Assembly (NCBI RefSeq): GCF_009299505.1
Contig: NZ_WBSM01000010.1
Location: 1-64,000, forward strand
Origin: Bifidobacterium ramosum
GTDB taxonomy: Bacteria > Actinomycetota > Actinomycetes > Actinomycetales > Bifidobacteriaceae
Length of the DNA stretch: 64,000 bases
Reading direction: 5' to 3'
This document shows positions 36,413 to 44,620 of the stretch, piece after piece. The notes under the pieces are model-generated. The model was not told where the DNA came from. It did no database searches and worked only from the letters and a program-made list of their open reading frames with translations. The position numbers were made by a program, and so were the translations under genes. Numbering within the stretch: the first letter of the stretch is position 1; the number at the start of each line of letters is the position of its first letter.

Positions 36413-37792
36413 TCAGGCTAGATCGATTACCGAGCCGCGGTCGATCAGCGTCGGATCCACGAACACGTGGCGCGTCGCCGCGTCCGGATGCTGGATGCGA
36501 TCGATGAGCGTGTGGACGGCGACCGTCGCCAGATCCTGCGCGGACGATCGCAGCACGGTGAGCGGCCGCGAACTTGGCGTGGCGAATCCGTCGATCGAAA
36601 TCAGCGACACATCGTCTGGCACGCGTTTGCCTCGCCTCTCCAACACCTGCGCGATCGCGATCGCCAAATAATCGGAATGCACAAGCATCGCGGTCACGCC
36701 GGACTCGATGATCTGATCGACGATCTCGTCCACGCCGCGTGAATCGTACGGCTGGATGCCGTCGCAGACGAACGGGCAGATGATGCGGCCGTTACTGGCG
36801 TCCACTAGCTCCCGCCAGCTTTTCTGAATGATGCCGGAGGTCGGGGTCTCGCTGAACGCCGCGCCGATACGCGTGTGGCCGTGGTTGAGAAAATGTACGG
36901 CGGCCATTCGAACACCGTATGGATGATTGGTGCGCACCGAGTCCGTATAACACGTGCCAAATGGCGGTTGATCACGTTCGATCACAATTGTGGGGATTGT
37001 GGAAGACTCTATCCAGTCCCATGCGCGCTGTCCGGATTGCGGATGCGAGTTCGGGGCGACGATCAGGCCGCACAGATCCGGGTCGAGGGTGAGCCCGGCC
37101 ATGATCTCGTCGTCCGGCGAGCCCTCGTCGTAGGAGGATTCGCGCACGATCAGCCGCAGGCCGAGTTCGTTGGCGATCGTGCGCATGTGGCTGATGACTC
37201 CCGGCCAGAAGAAGCTCGGTTCCGGCAGCATCACGCCGATCGCGGGGCGGCCGGAACCGTATTCGAGCAGGGGGTGCGCCGCGGCGCCGGAAGTTGCGGC
37301 CGCCGTGCCGTTTGCGGCTTCCTGACCGGAGAGGGCGGGCGATGACGCCGTTGCGTTCGACCGTGCGGTCGAGCCTTGCATCGATGCGGTGCGCTGAATG
37401 GCGGAATGCGTCGATGATCCGCCCGGTTCGCCGTCGTCGCCGACCGACATGGCGCCGCCGCGGATGCGGCGCAGCAGTCCGGCCTTGGCCAGCTCGCCGA
37501 GGTCCCTGCGCACGGTGATCTCGGTGGTGTTGAGCAGCGCGGCGAGTTCCGGTACGGTCGCCACGTTCTGCCGTGTGAGCAGGCTCAGGATCATATCGCG
37601 ACGTTCGGCGGGCAGGTAGTCGCGCTTCCCGTGGTGCGACGATGCCGCGGTGTCGGAGGATGGTGCCTTGACAGATGATCGTTTGCCGCCGGTCCGGGTG
37701 CCGCGTTTGGTGCCGCCCGCCGCGGTTGGGGTTGGATGTGCTCCGTTGCCGGTGGTTTTGGCGTTGCCGTTTGGGGACTGTGGCTGTGACAT
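36413..37792 (-). CDS. DeoR-type HTH fused to a LacI-type sensor domain
   Basis: This 459-residue hybrid regulator has a disordered N-terminal tail (about 55 residues, Thr/Gly/Lys-rich), then a DeoR winged helix: RRDMILSLLTRQNVATVPELAALLNTTEITVRRDLGELAKAGLLRRIRGGA. A second low-complexity linker rich in Ser/Ala/Thr follows. The C-terminal half is a LacI/periplasmic-binding-like domain starting RPAIGVMLPEPSFFWPGVI and ending with VPDDVSLISIDGFATPSSRPLTVLRSS. It therefore probably senses a free sugar rather than a sugar phosphate. The ATG at 37792 has GGAAAG upstream; a GTG at 37807 is less likely. The likely targets are the genes around it. Confidence 0.9.
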   Translation of the reverse strand: MSQPQSPNGNAKTTGNGAHPTPTAAGGTKRGTRTGGKRSSVKAPSSDTAASSHHGKRDYLPAERRDMILSLLTRQNVATVPELAALLNTTEITVRRDLGELAKAGLLRRIRGGAMSVGDDGEPGGSSTHSAIQRTASMQGSTARSNATASSPALSGQEAANGTAAATSGAAAHPLLEYGSGRPAIGVMLPEPSFFWPGVISHMRTIANELGLRLIVRESSYDEGSPDDEIMAGLTLDPDLCGLIVAPNSHPQSGQRAWDWIESSTIPTIVIERDQPPFGTCYTDSVRTNHPYGVRMAAVHFLNHGHTRIGAAFSETPTSGIIQKSWRELVDASNGRIICPFVCDGIQPYDSRGVDEIVDQIIESGVTAMLVHSDYLAIAIAQVLERRGKRVPDDVSLISIDGFATPSSRPLTVLRSSAQDLATVAVHTLIDRIQHPDAATRHVFVDPTLIDRGSVIDLA

Positions 37793-37967
37793 CGTTCCGC
37801 TTTCCACGTCGCACCGGCCGGTTCGTCCGTGTGCATCACGTTATGCATGTGGTCGATTGAGCGGTGCTGATCATTTTTGCTTACTGTATTGTACCTGATG
37901 ATAATGGCGGTATGACGCCGTTGTTGGAAGTTGTGACCATTATGTGGTGGTCTGCCGATGATCAGAG

Positions 37968-37996
37968 TTGACTGTATTCGACCGTTATAGTATAGT
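37968..37996 (+). promoter_or_regulatory. Strong promoter before a small ORF
   Basis: TTGACT, a 17-nt spacer and TATAGT (37991-37996) are followed at once by the palindrome TTAACGTTAA. It lies in the 320-bp gap between the divergent regulator and the small ORF. Confidence 0.65.
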
Positions 37997-38112
37997 TAAC
38001 GTTAATTACAGCGTAATCGTTGCAGAAGGTACGGAGAAGTCCCGATGCGACGGTAACACCGCACAGCAGGCATTGCGCGACAGCGACGTTCTGCGCAACC
38101 GAATCAGAAAGG

Positions 38113-38250
38113 ATGGCGGACACTATGGAACAGCACACCACCGGATACAACACCTATGACATTCGCAATCACGCGGACACGAACTCCGCCATGACCGCTT
38201 CGGTCGAAGCGGACGACTGGTCCGCCCTGTTCGCCGGTCTCGCCGCCTGA
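38113..38250 (+). CDS. Small hypothetical protein (45 or 41 residues)
   Basis: The ORF begins ATGGCGGACACTATG; either ATG (38113 or 38125) may start it. AGAAAGG lies at 38106-38112, well placed only for the second. The product, MADTMEQHTTGYNTYDIR through DDWSALFAGLAA, is acidic and matches no family I recognise. There is no signal peptide or TM segment. Support comes from a good promoter about 120 bp upstream and the absence of any other gene for 1.3 kb downstream. It could instead be the remnant of a deleted gene, or a leader peptide. Confidence 0.4.
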   Translation: MADTMEQHTTGYNTYDIRNHADTNSAMTASVEADDWSALFAGLAA

Positions 38251-38355
38251 TCGGCGACTGGGGGCGGCCGACGGCGGTCGGTGTTCCCGTTCTGCTCGCT
38301 AGTGCTTGTTCCCTCTTGATTTTCCCGTTGGTTTCCCTTCTGACTTTTCCGTTTC

Positions 38356-39333
38356 CTTAACGGACATACAGCCGATTAGTACATGGGAATCGGCTGTATG
38401 TCCGTTAAGAGGAAGAGGTTTCGGTCGTGAGTCGAGATGCCGAAGCTGGGATATCTCCTGGATGCCGCTGGTGCGTTGAGATACTGAATGTCTCACACTC
38501 CTTAACGTACATACGGCCGATTGACTGCCGTAATCGGCTGTATGTCCGTTGGGGGTGTTGGGCGTCTTGCGGGAGTGCGACTGCAGTCGAGGAGATGTTG
38601 GTTTCATGGCGCGTGTGGCATGCGTCGTGATGCAGCAGTGCTTTCCGAAAGCCATTAATTTCCTCTCCAACGGACATACGGCCGGTTTTTATGTGTGATC
38701 GGCTGTATGTCCGTTAGGGGTGGTGCGGGGTAAAGGGCGGGAAGAGACGTGTTACGGGATAAGCCGCGACGCGGTGGATGTCGTTTGCACATTGCCATTT
38801 TGCCCTCCTCCTTAACGTACATACAGTCGATTGGTGGTCAGAATCGGCTGTATGTACGTTAAGGTTTTGATGGGTGCCGCTATGCGTGGGCGGTGGCTGA
38901 TCCGTCGCAGAACGTGACTGCGTCGGTGTCCGATGTGCTGCTTTGTGCCTCTACTTTTCTTAACGGACATACAGCCGATTAGTTGCCGTAATCGGCTGTA
39001 TGTCCGTTAAGGGGTGGCGTGTAAGAAAGATCGTAGAACGCGCAGGATGCGTGAGGGTGCTTGCGTTTGTGTGCCTTACAACGTACATACAGCCGATTGG
39101 TGGCTGGAATCGGCTGTATGTACGTTGAGGAGAGACGGGGTGCGGTACGGAGACAGTGGTGGCTCCTCTGCGCTTCGTGGTCTAGTTCCATTTTTTCTTC
39201 TTTCCTTTCTCCCCTTCTTTCCCCCTCCTCACTTTCCTCACTTTCCTCACTTTCTCCGCTTCTTTTCCTTCTTTTCTTCTGTCGTTAACGGACATACAGC
39301 CGATTAGAGGCCGCAATCGGCTGTATGTCCGTT
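38356..39333. repeat. Family A palindrome array III (copies 15-21)
   Basis: Seven hairpins start near 38356, 38502, 38669, 38811, 38960, 39079 and 39285. The copies at 38811 and 39079 have GTAC in both arms where others have GGAC/GTCC, another covarying change. Loops are alike within this array (for example AGTTGCCGT, GACTGCCGT, GGTGGCTGG), suggesting local duplication. The array takes up most of the 1.3-kb gap before the DUF2264 gene. Confidence 0.93.
39191..39280. repeat. Polypyrimidine tract
   Basis: About 90 bases are almost entirely C and T on the + strand, including a repeated CACTTTCCT. The tract abuts the last family A palindrome and is unlike the surrounding base composition. Confidence 0.85.
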
Positions 39334-39334
39334 G

Positions 39335-39397
39335 GTGTGTGGTGTGTGGCGTGTGGCGTGTGGCGTGTGGCGTGTGGGGTGTGGGGTGTGGGGTGTG
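39335..39397. repeat. Heptamer tandem repeat, nine units
   Basis: GTGTGTG x2, GCGTGTG x4 and GGGTGTG x3, in blocks, about 50 bp upstream of the -35 box of the DUF2264 gene. Confidence 0.92.
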
Positions 39398-39447
39398 ATG
39401 CGGAATGCGCATGGAGGAGGATTGGCGGTGTGATTTATCAAAACTGA

Positions 39448-39476
39448 TTGAAACTGATTAAAAGTGTGTGTATAAT
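39448..39476 (+). promoter_or_regulatory. Promoter of the DUF2264 gene
   Basis: TTGAAA (39448-39453), a 17-nt spacer and a perfect TATAAT (39471-39476). TTGATCAA at 39482-39489 and AAACTGATT direct repeats at 39441 and 39451 may be regulator sites. Confidence 0.8.
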
Positions 39477-39560
39477 CAAAATTGATCAAACAACAGTGCG
39501 TCGTGCGGTGCGATTGTGCAGTGATGCCGCGCGATGCGAATGATTGTCAAGGAGAAAGCA

Positions 39561-41423
39561 ATGGCGGTCGCTCCGTTCAACGCGCAGGTCGCGCGCAATC
39601 CACTTCGTACCAAGGCGCAATGCGAACAGGCCCTCATCGACCTGCTCACCCCGGGCATGGAACTCATGATCAAGAACGGCCGCTACGGCCGCTTCCGCAT
39701 GAGCGACTCCGGAGCCGTTTACAGCCAGGACCGCACCTCGTCCGAAGGCTTCGCCCGCCTCCTGTGGGGTCTCGGCCCGCTGTTCCACAACCGCGACAAC
39801 ATCCGCCGCTTCGGTCACTGGTGGCAGTTCACCTGCGAGAGCCTCATCAACTGCACCGATCCGACCCATCCCGACTACTGGGGCGGCGAACTGACCGACT
39901 ACGACCAGCTGTTCGTCGAAATGGGCGCGATCACCGCGTTCCTGTACGAGACCAAGTCCGAATTCTGGGACCACCTGACCACCAAGCAGCAGAACAACAT
40001 CTTTGACTGGCTCGAGCAGGTCAATCACAAGGTCCTGCCGAAGACCAACTGGCTGCTGTTCCGCACGCTCGTCAACAGCTGGTTCGCCGACAACGGTCAC
40101 CTCGACCACGCCAAGCTTGTGCAGGACGACTTCGACATCACCAACTCGCACTATCTGGGCCACGGCTGGTCGTACGACGGCTACGTCAACCAAATCGACA
40201 ACTACATCCCGTTCGCATACCAATTCTTCACACTTGTGCTCGTCGGCCTGACCAAGAAGAACGGCAAGCAGGAGCAGCTGCTCAAGGAGCGCGCCACCGC
40301 GTTCGTGCCGAGCTACGCGAACTGGTTCACCTCGGGCGGCGCGTGCCTGCCGTACGGCCGCAGCCTCGACTACCGCTTCGCACAGGCCGCATTCTGGGCC
40401 GCCGCCTCGTTCGCCGGCGTCGAACCGCCGGAAGGCTGGTCGATCGCCGATTTCAAGCACCTGCTGCTCAACAACCTGCGCTGGTGGTTCTCGCAGAACA
40501 TCTTCCAGTCCGACGGCCTGATCCCGATCGGCTATGCCTACCCGAACATGAACATGGCCGAGGGCTACAACGGCCCGGCCTCCGCCTACTGGGCGCTCAA
40601 GACGTTCATCTTCCTGTGCATCCCCGACGACGACCCGTTCTGGCAGGTGCGCGAGGCCGAGGACTTCAAGTTCGAGCCGCTCAAGAAGCAGCCCGAGCCG
40701 CGCATGCTCGTCGCCCACAGCGCCACCGGCCGCGAGGTGCAGGCGTTCACCGCCGGTCAGCACAGCCACGAGCACGCGCACGCCAACGCCAAGTACGAGA
40801 AGTACGTGTACTCCACCACCTTCGCGTTCTCCGTGCCGAAGGCCACCGTCCTGCTCAAGCAGGGCGCGTACGACAGCACGCTGGCGGTGAGCGAAAGTGA
40901 TCATTACTGGCAGATCGCGTACGGTTATGAAGATTATGCGATCCATGACGAGTATGTGTACTCCGAGTGGAAGCCGTGGAAGGACGTCGATATCAAGAAC
41001 TTCGTCGTGCCGGACATGCCGTGGCACGTGCGCGTCCACGTGATCGACTCCGCGCGCGAGCTGCATCTGGCGGAAGGCGGCTTCTCGCTGCCGGACTACG
41101 GCGAGACGATCGAGACGGGCACGCCGAACTCCGTGTTCTACCGCACCGAGCAGGGCATCATCGGCCTTGTCGGCGCGGACGGATTCGACGTGGAACTGTC
41201 CACTCCGGAGCCGAATGTGAACATCCTGTACCCGAAGACCCGTATCCCGATGCAGACTCGTGTGATCGAGCCCGGCAGGTACGTGTTCGTCTCGCTTTAC
41301 CTCGGCGACGCCGAGGGCGAGTCGCTTAACGTCGACGGCAAGATCGCGGTGCCTGAGTTCCATCTCGACGGCAACGTGCTGACCGTCGGTCACAAGACCG
41401 TCACGTTGACCGAACTCGCGTAA
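39561..41423 (+). CDS. DUF2264 protein, likely GH154-type uronidase
   Basis: This 620-residue protein of the DUF2264 family has an N-terminal alpha/alpha barrel-like half rich in Trp/Tyr (RFGHWWQFTCESLINCTDPTHPDYWGG; NSHYLGHGWSYDGYVNQIDNY) and a C-terminal beta-rich half from about residue 390. Family DUF2264 includes GH154, for which exo-beta-glucuronidase activity on arabinogalactan has been described; that assignment is from memory. There is no signal peptide. AAGGAG precedes the ATG. The same island encodes UxaC, UxuB and ManD, so a glucuronate-releasing role is a reasonable inference. Catalytic residues cannot be named from sequence alone. Confidence 0.8.
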   Translation: MAVAPFNAQVARNPLRTKAQCEQALIDLLTPGMELMIKNGRYGRFRMSDSGAVYSQDRTSSEGFARLLWGLGPLFHNRDNIRRFGHWWQFTCESLINCTDPTHPDYWGGELTDYDQLFVEMGAITAFLYETKSEFWDHLTTKQQNNIFDWLEQVNHKVLPKTNWLLFRTLVNSWFADNGHLDHAKLVQDDFDITNSHYLGHGWSYDGYVNQIDNYIPFAYQFFTLVLVGLTKKNGKQEQLLKERATAFVPSYANWFTSGGACLPYGRSLDYRFAQAAFWAAASFAGVEPPEGWSIADFKHLLLNNLRWWFSQNIFQSDGLIPIGYAYPNMNMAEGYNGPASAYWALKTFIFLCIPDDDPFWQVREAEDFKFEPLKKQPEPRMLVAHSATGREVQAFTAGQHSHEHAHANAKYEKYVYSTTFAFSVPKATVLLKQGAYDSTLAVSESDHYWQIAYGYEDYAIHDEYVYSEWKPWKDVDIKNFVVPDMPWHVRVHVIDSARELHLAEGGFSLPDYGETIETGTPNSVFYRTEQGIIGLVGADGFDVELSTPEPNVNILYPKTRIPMQTRVIEPGRYVFVSLYLGDAEGESLNVDGKIAVPEFHLDGNVLTVGHKTVTLTELA

Positions 41424-41432
41424 CGCAGCGCA

Positions 41433-41512
41433 CGCACCACACCCGTTGTGGCAGAAAACGCTCGCTGAGCCACGGCTCAGCGAGCGTTTTCTGCCACAAC
41501 GGGTGTGGTGCG
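41433..41512. repeat. Family C palindrome, longest copy
   Basis: An 80-bp palindrome with 39-bp perfect arms and a 2-nt loop. The central 50 bp match family C (GTGGCAGAAAACGCTCGCTG), and the outer CGCACCACACCCGTT/AACGGGTGTGGTGCG is extra. It follows the DUF2264 stop by 10 bp. The galE promoter region (about 41550-41620, AT-rich) comes next. Confidence 0.93.
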
Positions 41513-41717
41513 GCGGCATCATCGACGGGCGACCGATGCAAACGCACATCATTGATAATGATTTTGTGCGATTTTGGTAGAACGTGGTTGAAAATGTTAT
41601 GTCGTGATATACTGGTGAAGGAGCTGGGACGATGTGAAGACATCGCGCAGACAACGCGGCGACGTGAAGGAAACGTGACGTCCTCGCAGTCCCGATCATG
41701 ATGACAAGGAGACTATC

Positions 41718-42740
41718 ATGACGACCATTCTGGTCACCGGCGGTGCCGGATACATCGGTTCGCACACCGACGTCGAACTGCTTGAGCAGGGCTACGACGT
41801 CGTCTGCGTCGACAACTACTGCAACTCTTCGCCGAAGTCGCTCGAGCGCGTCGAGCAGATCACCGGCAAGAAGGTCAAGGCCTACGAGGGCGACGTGCGC
41901 GACGAAGCCTTCATGGACAAGGTCTTCACCGAGAACAAGATCGACTGGGTCATCCACTTCGCGTCCCTCAAGTCGGTCGGCGAGTCCGTCGCCAAGCCGA
42001 TCGAGTACTACGACAACAACCTCAACAGCACCATCGCACTGCTCAAGGTCATGCGCAAGCACGACGTGAAGAAGATCATCTTCTCCTCGTCCGCCACCGT
42101 CTACGGCACCCCGAAGGAACTGCCGATCACCGAGGAGACCCCGACCGGCGGCACCACCAACCCGTACGGCACCACCAAGCTGTTCGAGGAGCAGATCCTG
42201 CGCGACGTGCACGTGGCCGACGACTCGTGGACCGTCGTCATCCTGCGCTACTTCAACCCGGTCGGCGCGCATCCGTCCGGACTCATCGGCGAGGACCCGA
42301 AGGGCATCCCGGCCAACCTCACCCCGTACGTCGCCAAGGTCGCCATCGGCGAGCTCAAGGCCGTGCAGGTCATGGGCGATGACTACGACACCCCCGACGG
42401 CACCGGCGTGCGCGACTACATCCACGTCGTCGACCTCGCCAAGGGCCACGTCGCGGTCATCGGCAAGATCGACAAGCCGGGCGTGTACACCTACAACCTC
42501 GGCACCGGCCACGGCTACTCCGTGCTGCAGGTCATCAAGGCGTACGAGAAGGCCGCCGGCCACGAGATCCCGTACGTGATCGTGCCGCGCCGCCCCGGCG
42601 ACATCGCCGCGTGCTACGCCGACTCGTCCAAGGCCGAGCGCGAGCTGGGCTGGAAGGCCGAGCTGGGCATCGACGACATGGCCGCGTCGTCGATGAACTG
42701 GCAGACCAAGAACCCGAACGGCTACCGCGACGCCGAGTGA
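41718..42740 (+). CDS. galE: UDP-glucose 4-epimerase
   Basis: This 340-residue extended SDR enzyme interconverts UDP-galactose and UDP-glucose in the Leloir pathway. The NAD-binding GGAGYIGSH starts at residue 8. SSSATVYG and the catalytic Y150-x3-K154 in NPYGTTK are present, and GVRDYIHVVDLAKGH is the usual substrate loop. AAGGAG precedes the ATG. Its place in the island fits disposal of galactose freed by GH35, GH36, GH30 and GH59, or UDP-sugar supply. It is monocistronic, with a terminator after it. Confidence 0.96.
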   Translation: MTTILVTGGAGYIGSHTDVELLEQGYDVVCVDNYCNSSPKSLERVEQITGKKVKAYEGDVRDEAFMDKVFTENKIDWVIHFASLKSVGESVAKPIEYYDNNLNSTIALLKVMRKHDVKKIIFSSSATVYGTPKELPITEETPTGGTTNPYGTTKLFEEQILRDVHVADDSWTVVILRYFNPVGAHPSGLIGEDPKGIPANLTPYVAKVAIGELKAVQVMGDDYDTPDGTGVRDYIHVVDLAKGHVAVIGKIDKPGVYTYNLGTGHGYSVLQVIKAYEKAAGHEIPYVIVPRRPGDIAACYADSSKAERELGWKAELGIDDMAASSMNWQTKNPNGYRDAE

Positions 42741-42832
42741 CGTTGCGGCCGGCCGCATAGTCGATCGCTGACGGGCTTGCGTCCGTTTAGTGGAAATCGG
42801 CTGATGCGGTTGCGACCGTCCGTGAAATACGT

Positions 42833-42873
42833 AACGCCCTGCGCTGGGATTGTTTCCAGCGCAGGGCGTTTTT
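42833..42873 (+). terminator. Rho-independent terminator after galE
   Basis: A perfect 15-bp stem AACGCCCTGCGCTGG/CCAGCGCAGGGCGTT with TTTTT at its end. The remaining roughly 280 bp to the next gene holds no feature I can name apart from TGATCAAAAG at 43111. Confidence 0.92.
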
Positions 42874-43157
42874 CGTATGTGCTTGCTGGCGGCCGGGAGA
42901 CGGATCGCGTGCAATTCCGGCGATTCGCCCCGCTGAGAGTCGGTTTTGCGGGGCAATTTGCTGATGGGGTCGGTGATGTGCCTCGCTAGGGCTGGTTTGT
43001 GCGGGGCGGATCGGTGATGAGATCAGGGTGCCGCCTTGATGAGCTGGGATGAGTGAGCTGCGATGCCGTGGGAATGTCGTGGTTTGAGAGTGAACTGATG
43101 CACGGAAGGATGATCAAAAGTATTCGAATATGATTATTTGTGATTGAAGGTGCGCAA

Positions 43158-44369
43158 ATGACGATATACCGTGACGCCAAGTCCGAGGAAACCGACGAGA
43201 TCGTGGATCTCATCAACTACGCGTTCGGCATGCAGACCCAGAAGATCCTCGCCAAAGCCTATGCGGAAAGCGGCGCGACGCTCGCATCCCGGCACAAGGT
43301 CGCCGTGGACGAGACGACCGGACGCATCATTGCTTCGGTCGGCGTCTACCCGCAGACCATGACGGTGGGCGGCAAACAGCTCAACGCCATGTTCCTCGGC
43401 TGCGTATGCGTGCACCCGCGCCGCCGCGGCGAAGGCCACATGGGCAAGCTCATCGAAATGTGGCACGACGAACTGCGCGCCAAAGGCAACACCGACCTGA
43501 TGGTGCTGTGGGGTCTGCGCCACCGCTACGCGCACTTCGGCTACACGCCCTGCGGCTACGATTACACCTACTCGGTCAACCAGTCCTGCGCCAAGCACGC
43601 GCTCGCCGCAGTAGACGCATCCGGCATCACGTTCCGCACGCTGTTCACGCGGGACGGCGACGCGCAGCTCGCCGACCAGCTCAACCGCGCACGTCTGGTG
43701 TACGCCGAACGCCCGCTGCCCGTCATTGATCGCATCTGCACGTATCTGAACAGCGAGGCGATCGCGATCGACCGCGACGGCCAGTCGATCGGCTATCTCA
43801 TCCGCGCGCTCGCCGATCCGAGCGTCGTGCGCGAGATCGCGTTGACCGACCCGGCCGACGCGCCGGCCGTCGCCAAGGCGTACCTCGCTTCGCTTGCCGT
43901 CTGCCGCAAGGACGCGTTCACCGTGCGTGTCTCGCCGACCGACGCCGCGATCAACGAGCAATTCGCCACGTTCGGCGAGAACACGACGATCGGATGCCTG
44001 TGCCGGTGCAACGTCTTCGATTACGCGACGGTGATCGACGCCTACCTGTCGGCGGCTGCGCGCCTGTGGCGGCTTGAGCCGGGCCGGCTCAGCGCCGTGC
44101 TCGACGGTCAGCCGGTCACCGTCACCGTGCATGATCTCGAGGCAGACGATAACGGTCGCATGATCGCCGGGAATGATTCCGGCCGTGCGAGCGTTCGTCA
44201 GTCCGTCGCGGTCAAGCGCATCGCCGATCCGGACGCGCCGCATCTGTCTCATATGGACGCGCAGGATCTGTTGCTCGGCCTTGGCGCGCGTTTCCGCCGT
44301 GATCTGCCGGTCGCGCCGGCCGGTTGGTTCCCGCTGCCGATGTGCTGGTACTGGCCTGATCTCAACTGA
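43158..44369 (+). CDS. GNAT family N-acetyltransferase (Eis-like)
   Basis: A 403-residue protein whose N-terminal 150 residues are a GNAT domain. The acetyl-CoA loop is VCVHPRRRGEGHMGKL (about 92-107), and LWGLRHRYAHFGYTPCGYDYTYSV follows. The middle and C-terminal thirds resemble the second GNAT-like fold and the sterol-carrier-like tail of Eis/MSMEG-type proteins. The substrate is unknown; amines, aminoglycosides and peptides are possible. The ATG at 43158 has GAAGG upstream; a GTG at 43140 is possible. It sits between galE and GH30, both on the same strand, and shares an upstream TGATCAAAAG with GH30, so it may be co-regulated with the glycan genes. Confidence 0.82.
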   Translation: MTIYRDAKSEETDEIVDLINYAFGMQTQKILAKAYAESGATLASRHKVAVDETTGRIIASVGVYPQTMTVGGKQLNAMFLGCVCVHPRRRGEGHMGKLIEMWHDELRAKGNTDLMVLWGLRHRYAHFGYTPCGYDYTYSVNQSCAKHALAAVDASGITFRTLFTRDGDAQLADQLNRARLVYAERPLPVIDRICTYLNSEAIAIDRDGQSIGYLIRALADPSVVREIALTDPADAPAVAKAYLASLAVCRKDAFTVRVSPTDAAINEQFATFGENTTIGCLCRCNVFDYATVIDAYLSAAARLWRLEPGRLSAVLDGQPVTVTVHDLEADDNGRMIAGNDSGRASVRQSVAVKRIADPDAPHLSHMDAQDLLLGLGARFRRDLPVAPAGWFPLPMCWYWPDLN

Positions 44370-44620
44370 CCGATCGGCGCGTGCGCCGGCGACAGTTGCA
44401 TTGCAATGCCGGTAGATGGGAACGTGACGATCAACTGACCGTCGCGCTCCCGCCGACGGCAGTTCAAAGTGATCAAAAGTGATAAAAAGAGATTATTTCG
44501 GACTGTCGCAGTGCACAGTTGTGTATAATAGTGATCGTTTGGAGTTCCTATCGCGATCCGAATGATCGAATCGCATACGATATCGCCCATATCGCACAAC
44601 AACACGAGGGAGTGATCCTC

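Noticed and set aside
38356..39333. CRISPR array
   Set aside because: The repeats are whole palindromes with differing loops, spacers vary from about 70 to 150 bp, and no cas gene is present.
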